Part shown: piece by piece, positions 43,556 through 47,463 of the stretch
How positions within the stretch are numbered: position 1 is the first letter of the stretch
How the letters are laid out: the number at the start of each line of letters is the position of its first letter
From: Tistrella bauzanensis
GTDB lineage: Bacteria; Pseudomonadota; Alphaproteobacteria; Tistrellales; Tistrellaceae
Direction: 5' to 3'
Assembly (NCBI RefSeq): GCF_014636235.1
Contig: NZ_BMDZ01000044.1
Location: forward strand, 1-47,463
DNA: 47,463 nt
Program-made: the position numbers and the translations under genes
The notes under the pieces: model-generated
The model's database searches: none
The model's input: the letters and a program-made list of their open reading frames with translations, nothing else
What the model was told of the DNA's origin: nothing

Positions 43556-44593
43556 ATGACCGAGATCCGCAACCGCCGCATCATTCTGGCCTCGCGCCCT
43601 GTCGGCATGCCGACCACCGACAACCTGCCGATCGACACCGTCACCCTGCCGGCACCCGGCGCGGGCGAGATGGTGGTGAAGGTGCTGTACCTGTCGCTCG
43701 ATCCCTATATGCGTGGCCGCATGGATGCGTCCAAATCCTATGCGGCGAATGTGGCGCTGGGTGATCCGATGGTCGGTGGCGCCGCCGGACGGGTCATCGC
43801 GTCCAACAATCCGAAGTTCAAGGAAGGCGACTATGTCTTCGGCATGTTCGGCTGGCAGGAATACGCCCTGTCGAACGGCGCCGGGGTGCGCAAGCTCGAC
43901 CCTGCGCAGGCGCCGATCACCACCTCGCTGGGTGTTCTGGGCATGCCGGGCATGACCGCCTATGTCGGCCTGCTCGACAAGGGACGCCCGAAGGCCGGCG
44001 AAACGGTGGTGGTGTCGGCGGCAAGTGGTGCCGTCGGCGGGCTCGTGGGCCAGATCGCTAAAATCAAGGGCTGCCGGGCGGTCGGTATCGCCGGCGGTCC
44101 GCAGAAATGCGCCTATGTGGTCGATGAACTGGGCTTCGATGCCTGCGTCGATTACAAGGCCGATGACTTCCGCGAGAAGCTGAAGGAAGCCGTGCCGGCC
44201 GGCATCGACGTCTATTTCGAGAATGTCGGCGGCGCGGTTTCAGAAGCCGTGATGACGCGGATGAACGACTTCTCGCGCGTCGCACTGTGCGGCCTGATCG
44301 CGCATTACAACGATACCGGCGCCGCCGAGGGCGTCGACCGCCTGCCCCGCTTCATGTTCTCGATGCTGGCCAAACGGATGAGCCTGAACGGCTTCATCGT
44401 CAGCGACCATCCGGAACGCGCCGGCGACTTCTTCAAGGACATGACCGCCTGGGTCCGCGACGGTCAGGTGCGGTATCGCGAAGATATTGTGTCCGGCGGC
44501 CTCGACAAGACTGTCGAGGCGTTCCAGGGGCTTCTCACCGGCCGCAACTTCGGCAAGCTGATCATGCAGATCGCCGAAGACACGGCTGCCTGA
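43556..44593 (+). CDS. NADP-dependent zinc-independent reductase (MDR; CurA/prostaglandin reductase type)
   Basis: A 345-residue medium-chain reductase of the leukotriene B4 dehydrogenase/CurA group, which reduces activated double bonds of enones with NADPH. The N-terminus NRRIILASRPVGMPTTDN, the LSLDPYMRGRM motif and the cofactor loop SAASGAVGGLVGQIAK are diagnostic; zinc-binding cysteines are absent. The ribosome site is weak (CCGAGAGACC before the ATG at 43556). Expression is likely controlled by the palindrome at 43465-43494. It is followed by a strong terminator, so it is monocistronic. Confidence 0.94.
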   Translation: MTEIRNRRIILASRPVGMPTTDNLPIDTVTLPAPGAGEMVVKVLYLSLDPYMRGRMDASKSYAANVALGDPMVGGAAGRVIASNNPKFKEGDYVFGMFGWQEYALSNGAGVRKLDPAQAPITTSLGVLGMPGMTAYVGLLDKGRPKAGETVVVSAASGAVGGLVGQIAKIKGCRAVGIAGGPQKCAYVVDELGFDACVDYKADDFREKLKEAVPAGIDVYFENVGGAVSEAVMTRMNDFSRVALCGLIAHYNDTGAAEGVDRLPRFMFSMLAKRMSLNGFIVSDHPERAGDFFKDMTAWVRDGQVRYREDIVSGGLDKTVEAFQGLLTGRNFGKLIMQIAEDTAA

Positions 44594-44931
44594 CAGGCGA
44601 AACATAACTTATGATTGTATGAAATCTGGCCCTGTGCCTGCCGCCATCACGGTGGCAGGCACAGGGCCGATTTCATTTTTCTCGTTGAAGTTGCGCGTGT
44701 CGCCGCAGCCTGCCTGTTTATGACGGGTACGGCATCTTTTACCGGCGCCATCTCGTCAGATCGGTGGATCACCCACAACAGGTGGCTTCATAGTGGTGGT
44801 GACCTTCACCGACACGAAGAGCCGACACCGACGATGACGATCCGACGCCTGCCCCGCCTGCAGATCGTTCAACGCCCGGCACCACCGACCCCATCCATGA
44901 CCATCATCCCGACCATGGCTGCGAGGTGTCG
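44594..44931. other. 338-bp spacer between reductase and kinase genes
   Basis: Apart from the terminator at 44628-44680 I see no gene. The second half is CA-rich and contains in-frame open stretches without a credible start. The kinase promoter should lie within about 44700-44900, but no clear element is visible. Confidence 0.4.
44628..44680 (+). terminator. Intrinsic terminator after the reductase gene
   Basis: GGCCCTGTGCCTGCC (44628-44642) and GGCAGGCACAGGGCC (44654-44668) form a perfect 15-bp stem with an 11-nt loop, followed by GATTTCATTTTT. This is a strong rho-independent terminator for the plus-strand reductase gene. Confidence 0.9.
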
Positions 44932-46221
44932 ATGAACCGCAACCTGTCGCCCCCCATCGGAGCGGCCGGCCCGATCGATCCGGAGACGGTAGTGGCGATC
45001 CCCGCTGCCGGCGACGCAGGCATGGTGGCCGCGGAAGCCGTGCTGATGGCCACGACCGACGCCATGGTGCTGACCGACAGCAGCCGGCAGACGGTCGTGC
45101 TCAACGATGCAGCACGCCGCCTGCTCGGCAGCGACCGCATGCGGCTGAACTTCGGCCGCATGGCAGCCCTGGTACGGGGCCTGCGCCAGCGATCACCCGA
45201 CGACAGCCGGCTGATGGCCCATTTTCAGGCTCTGACGGCCAACCCGGCCCGAAGCTGCCGATCGGACATTCAGTTGCGCGGCCTGATCCCTCAGATTCTG
45301 GCGGTCATATCACGACCGGCCTCGGCCGATGGCCGGCTTCAGATCTGGGTGATCCGCGATCAGTCGGACGCCATACGGGTTGCCGCCAACTGCCGCAGTT
45401 GCGCAAGCGACGCCCGCGCGATCCATGACGCGCTGCTGGCCCGCACCGAGGCGATGAGCCGGGCACGCACCGCGGCCGAGGCCGCACGCGCGGGTGCCGA
45501 GCGTGTCAGCCGGGCCAGAACCGAGTTCATGGCTCATCTGAGCCACGAACTTCGCACGCCCCTGAACGCCATTCTGGGCTTTTCGGAGGTGATCGCCCGC
45601 GAGATGATGGGGCCGGCCGGCAGCCCGACCTATGTCGATTACGCGCGCAGCATTCATACCAGCGGCACCGAACTGCTGTCGTTGATCGACGACATCCTCG
45701 ACCTGTCGCGGATCGAGACCGGACGGCTGCCGATCAGGTCGGAGCCGATCGATCTGTGCGGGCTGGTCCGTCGCATCTGCGACAGCCGGGCCCATCCGGC
45801 TGATCATGATCGTCCAGCCGATCACGATCAGGCGGTCGTGCTGACCGACCTGCCGAACCACCCGGTGATGATCGATGGCGACACTGCCGCCCTTGCCCGC
45901 GCCATCGGCCATCTTCTGGATACCGCCCTGCGCGCGGCGCCGCCGGCATCACCCGTCATCATCCAGGTCACGCAGTCGCGGCATCGGACCGGCATCGCCA
46001 TCATCGACGCTGGTTCGGTGATGACGGCGGTCGAGATCGAAAACGCCCTGGCCGCCTTCGGTGATACCGACAGCCTGATCGCGCGCGGCGGCCGTGGCCG
46101 CGGATTGGCGCTGTCGGTGGCGCACGCGCTGGTGCGGCTGCAGGGCGGCACGCTCGACATCGCGCCGCGCGACGAGGGCGGCATGATCACACGCATTCAT
46201 TTTCCCGTGGCAGCATCCTGA
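44932..46221 (+). CDS. PAS/HisKA sensor protein with degenerate ATPase domain
   Basis: A 429-residue relative of the other two kinases here. A PAS-like domain spans about 35-145, a coiled coil 165-197, and HisKA is intact with His205 in SHELRTPLNAILGF. The ATPase domain has decayed: the N-box reads HLLDTALRA (327-335) without its conserved asparagines, G1 reads DAGSVM (359-364) instead of DTGIGM, and G2 reads GGRGRGLAL (386-394). The fold may survive, but ATP/Mg binding is doubtful, so it could be a pseudokinase that is phosphorylated by, or regulates, a partner. A repeated HPADHDRPADHD segment (288-299) is a local duplication. The ribosome site GAGGT supports the ATG at 44932; a GTG at 44926 is in frame. 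Confidence 0.85.
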   Translation: MNRNLSPPIGAAGPIDPETVVAIPAAGDAGMVAAEAVLMATTDAMVLTDSSRQTVVLNDAARRLLGSDRMRLNFGRMAALVRGLRQRSPDDSRLMAHFQALTANPARSCRSDIQLRGLIPQILAVISRPASADGRLQIWVIRDQSDAIRVAANCRSCASDARAIHDALLARTEAMSRARTAAEAARAGAERVSRARTEFMAHLSHELRTPLNAILGFSEVIAREMMGPAGSPTYVDYARSIHTSGTELLSLIDDILDLSRIETGRLPIRSEPIDLCGLVRRICDSRAHPADHDRPADHDQAVVLTDLPNHPVMIDGDTAALARAIGHLLDTALRAAPPASPVIIQVTQSRHRTGIAIIDAGSVMTAVEIENALAAFGDTDSLIARGGRGRGLALSVAHALVRLQGGTLDIAPRDEGGMITRIHFPVAAS

Positions 46222-46249
46222 ACCGGTGCCGCCGGGGTCGGGACAGTCG

Positions 46250-46756
46250 TCATTGCATATCCGACCCGGGATCAGGTGCGGTCTCGTCGTCGACCGCCTT
46301 GAAACCCAGACGGCCGCCCTCGGCGGTGACGATGGTCAGGCGGTTGCCGTCGACCAGCGCCTGGCGGGCCGAGAGCAGCCCGTCGATCAGATCCATCTCG
46401 GCATCGGTCACCGCCGCCGGGCAGGCCATGCGGGTGGCACCGATACCGCCGAAGCGCAGGCTTCCCTCCAGATCGTCGACGCCGCGCTGATAGCGGCCGA
46501 ACATCCGGTTGCAGGGGCCGCGCGCGCTCATCCGGCCGTCATCGTGGAACCGCAGCCGTGCCGACGCCGCGGCCGGAGCCGCCGGATCGGGCGCCCAGAC
46601 GGTTCCGATGAACGGCAGATCGGGCCGCGCGCTGCCTCGCCCCTGCGTGCCATCACCCATGCCGGCACAGGCACCCAGCGCCAGCGGCAGCAGCATTGCG
46701 GCCATCAGCCGGCCCGGCCGGCGTCGACGACATGTTTCGTGGGCGTGTGCGGGCAT
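46250..46756 (-). CDS. META-domain lipoprotein (HslJ-like)
   Basis: A 168-residue lipoprotein. A basic n-region (CRRRRPGR) and hydrophobic core end in LALGAC, making Cys30 the lipidated residue. The mature part carries a META/HslJ-like domain: DLPFIGTVWAPDP, RLRFHDDGRMSARGPCNRMF (the typical G-x-CN signature) and the C-terminal RLTIVTAEGGRLGFKAV. HslJ-like proteins are outer-membrane or periplasmic and linked to stress or antibiotic tolerance, but the mechanism is unknown. AAGGA seven bases before the ATG at 46756 defines the start. It is convergent with the kinase gene, with 28 bp between the stops. Confidence 0.85.
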   Translation of the reverse strand: MPAHAHETCRRRRPGRLMAAMLLPLALGACAGMGDGTQGRGSARPDLPFIGTVWAPDPAAPAAASARLRFHDDGRMSARGPCNRMFGRYQRGVDDLEGSLRFGGIGATRMACPAAVTDAEMDLIDGLLSARQALVDGNRLTIVTAEGGRLGFKAVDDETAPDPGSDMQ

Positions 46757-46892
46757 CGGCTGTTCCTTGACACAGAGACGGCGGCGGTGGCGGACGGCGA
46801 CGGCACGACATGTGCCGCGCCGACCGGCACTCTGCCCGCATGCGCCCCATCCGCCCAGCGGCGATCGCGTGTCAGCCACGCAAGCCCCGCCG

Positions 46893-47045
46893 TCAGACCG
46901 GGACCGGGTCGGTCACCACATCGAAATCGACCGGCATCGGGCCCGGGCGCCGCAATGGCGGCCGGTTGACGCCGATGGGCCGGATGATGGTGCGCGGATC
47001 GGCGGCACACTCCGGAGCGGGGTTGGTCAGCGTCTGCGTCGTCAT
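46893..47045 (-). CDS. Small hypothetical protein, Pro-rich
   Basis: A 50-residue protein beginning MTTQTLTNPAPECAADPRTI and ending PMPVDFDVVTDPVPV. No family known, no signal peptide or transmembrane segment, one cysteine. A good ribosome site (AAGGA nine bases before the ATG at 47045) is the main support. It is co-directional with the META lipoprotein, 136 bp upstream of it. Confidence 0.4.
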   Translation of the reverse strand: MTTQTLTNPAPECAADPRTIIRPIGVNRPPLRRPGPMPVDFDVVTDPVPV

Positions 47046-47463
47046 GGCCGCAGGTTCCTTATGTTGGGCAGACATCGGTCGGGTCATCCTTGGGCAGGCC
47101 GGCAATCATCGCCGGATCGGTCGGGTTGCGGTCGTCGACCGGTCGCCATCGGCTGGTTCGGAAGGTGGCCCTGACATGCAAAACGGCCGCCTTCGTTTCC
47201 GAAGGCGGCCGTCGATATCGGGGTCTGGTCGATCTGCCTGTCAGATCCGCGCACCCGTTCGATTGGCCACCCCGGAAGGGCTCCACCAATAGAACGTAAA
47301 CGAGACAGAGGCGATTGACCTGGACATGGGTGGCAGTCTGGCGCCCGAAGACGGCCCCGTCAAGCCCCGGCGGTGCGGCATCCAGGGCAATCGGGTGAAA
47401 CTGTGCGTGACAGGGCGGAAAAAGTCTGAATCTCTCGTTGTCGACCTTTTTGGCTTGGGAGGG
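47046..47463. other. Right-end region without a confident gene
   Basis: Apart from the hairpin at 47183-47212 I see no gene. A minus-strand frame ending at 47059 has a coding-like end (DDRNPTDPAMIAGLPKDDPT) but no supported start, and it runs through the hairpin. The last 60 bases hold AAAAAG...CTTTTT, an imperfect inverted repeat of unclear role. Confidence 0.4.
47183..47212 (-). terminator. Hairpin terminator near the right end
   Basis: ACGGCCGCCTTCG (47183-47195) and CGAAGGCGGCCGT (47200-47212) form a perfect 13-bp stem with a TTTC loop. On the minus strand the outer bases read TTTTGC, so it probably ends a minus-strand transcript entering from beyond the window. Confidence 0.75.

Noticed and set aside
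44615-44935. Small plus-strand open frame before the degenerate kinase
   Set aside because: Begins inside the terminator stem, has no ribosome site and no coding character.
47213-47463. Possible tRNA or rRNA leader at the right end (GTTCGATT, T-loop-like)
   Set aside because: No matching acceptor or anticodon stem could be folded around it.

Overview
The window reads as chromosomal DNA of a high-GC alphaproteobacterium. The evidence is strong GC bias at third codon positions, a polyprenyl diphosphate synthase next to tRNA-Pro(CGG), BluB, DUF2336 and DUF1344 proteins, several PAS/HisKA kinases, a B12-dependent methylmalonyl-CoA mutase, and an iron box that fits both the Fur and the RirA pattern. 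A Rhodospirillales/Tistrella-like organism is my best guess, but no rRNA is present to confirm it. I see no phage, insertion sequence, CRISPR array or resistance gene.

Layout. 0.2-2.8 kb: minus-strand housekeeping group (small membrane protein, S49 peptidase, TrmN6-like methyltransferase, DUF2007 protein). 3.1-4.3 kb: polyprenyl synthase, tRNA-Pro and a strong hairpin. 4.6-5.9 kb: PAS histidine kinase. 6.0-11.9 kb: a five-gene plus-strand cluster (fatty acid desaturase, acyl carrier protein, mycolate-type cyclopropane synthase/methyltransferase, fatty acyl-AMP ligase, DpgC-like crotonase) behind a region with repeated CGGACA/TGTCCG half-sites. 12-17 kb: small regulators and transporters (Nif11-like small protein, membrane protein/XRE pair, PEBP protein, AraC/EamA pair, LysE). 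17.0-18.5 kb: a lower-GC patch with a cold-shock/zinc-ribbon/membrane protein and an orphan secreted protein. 18.6-23.6 kb: methylmalonyl-CoA mutase subunits and a crotonase. 23.7-24.5 kb: a 28-residue membrane peptide, a perfect 20-bp inverted repeat and a DUF1344 protein. 24.7-28.9 kb: an iron-box-controlled TonB receptor and an SbmA/BacA-like ABC transporter. 28.9-33.2 kb: aldo/keto reductase, SDR, NHLRC2-like thioredoxin and GNAT. 33.1-38.5 kb: minus-strand run of DUF2336, PAS kinase, secreted protein, BluB and sirtuin. 38.8-44.6 kb: cytochrome c, UDG-family protein, lipoprotein hydrolase, PaaG-like crotonase, thiolase, and a reductase divergent across a 30-bp palindrome. 44.9-46.2 kb: a PAS kinase with a decayed ATPase domain. 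46.2-47.1 kb: META lipoprotein and a small protein.

How they fit together. The most distinctive system is the 6.2-11.9 kb cluster. Its parts suffice to activate a free fatty acid as acyl-AMP, load it on a dedicated carrier, desaturate it, add a methylene or methyl group at the double bond and then act on it with a DpgC-like enzyme. There is no thioesterase and no polyketide synthase. A second theme is cobalamin/propionyl metabolism: the mutase needs B12, BluB makes its lower ligand, and the sirtuin next to bluB is of the CobB type. A third theme is fatty-acyl/CoA catabolism (two crotonases, a thiolase and a possibly co-regulated reductase).
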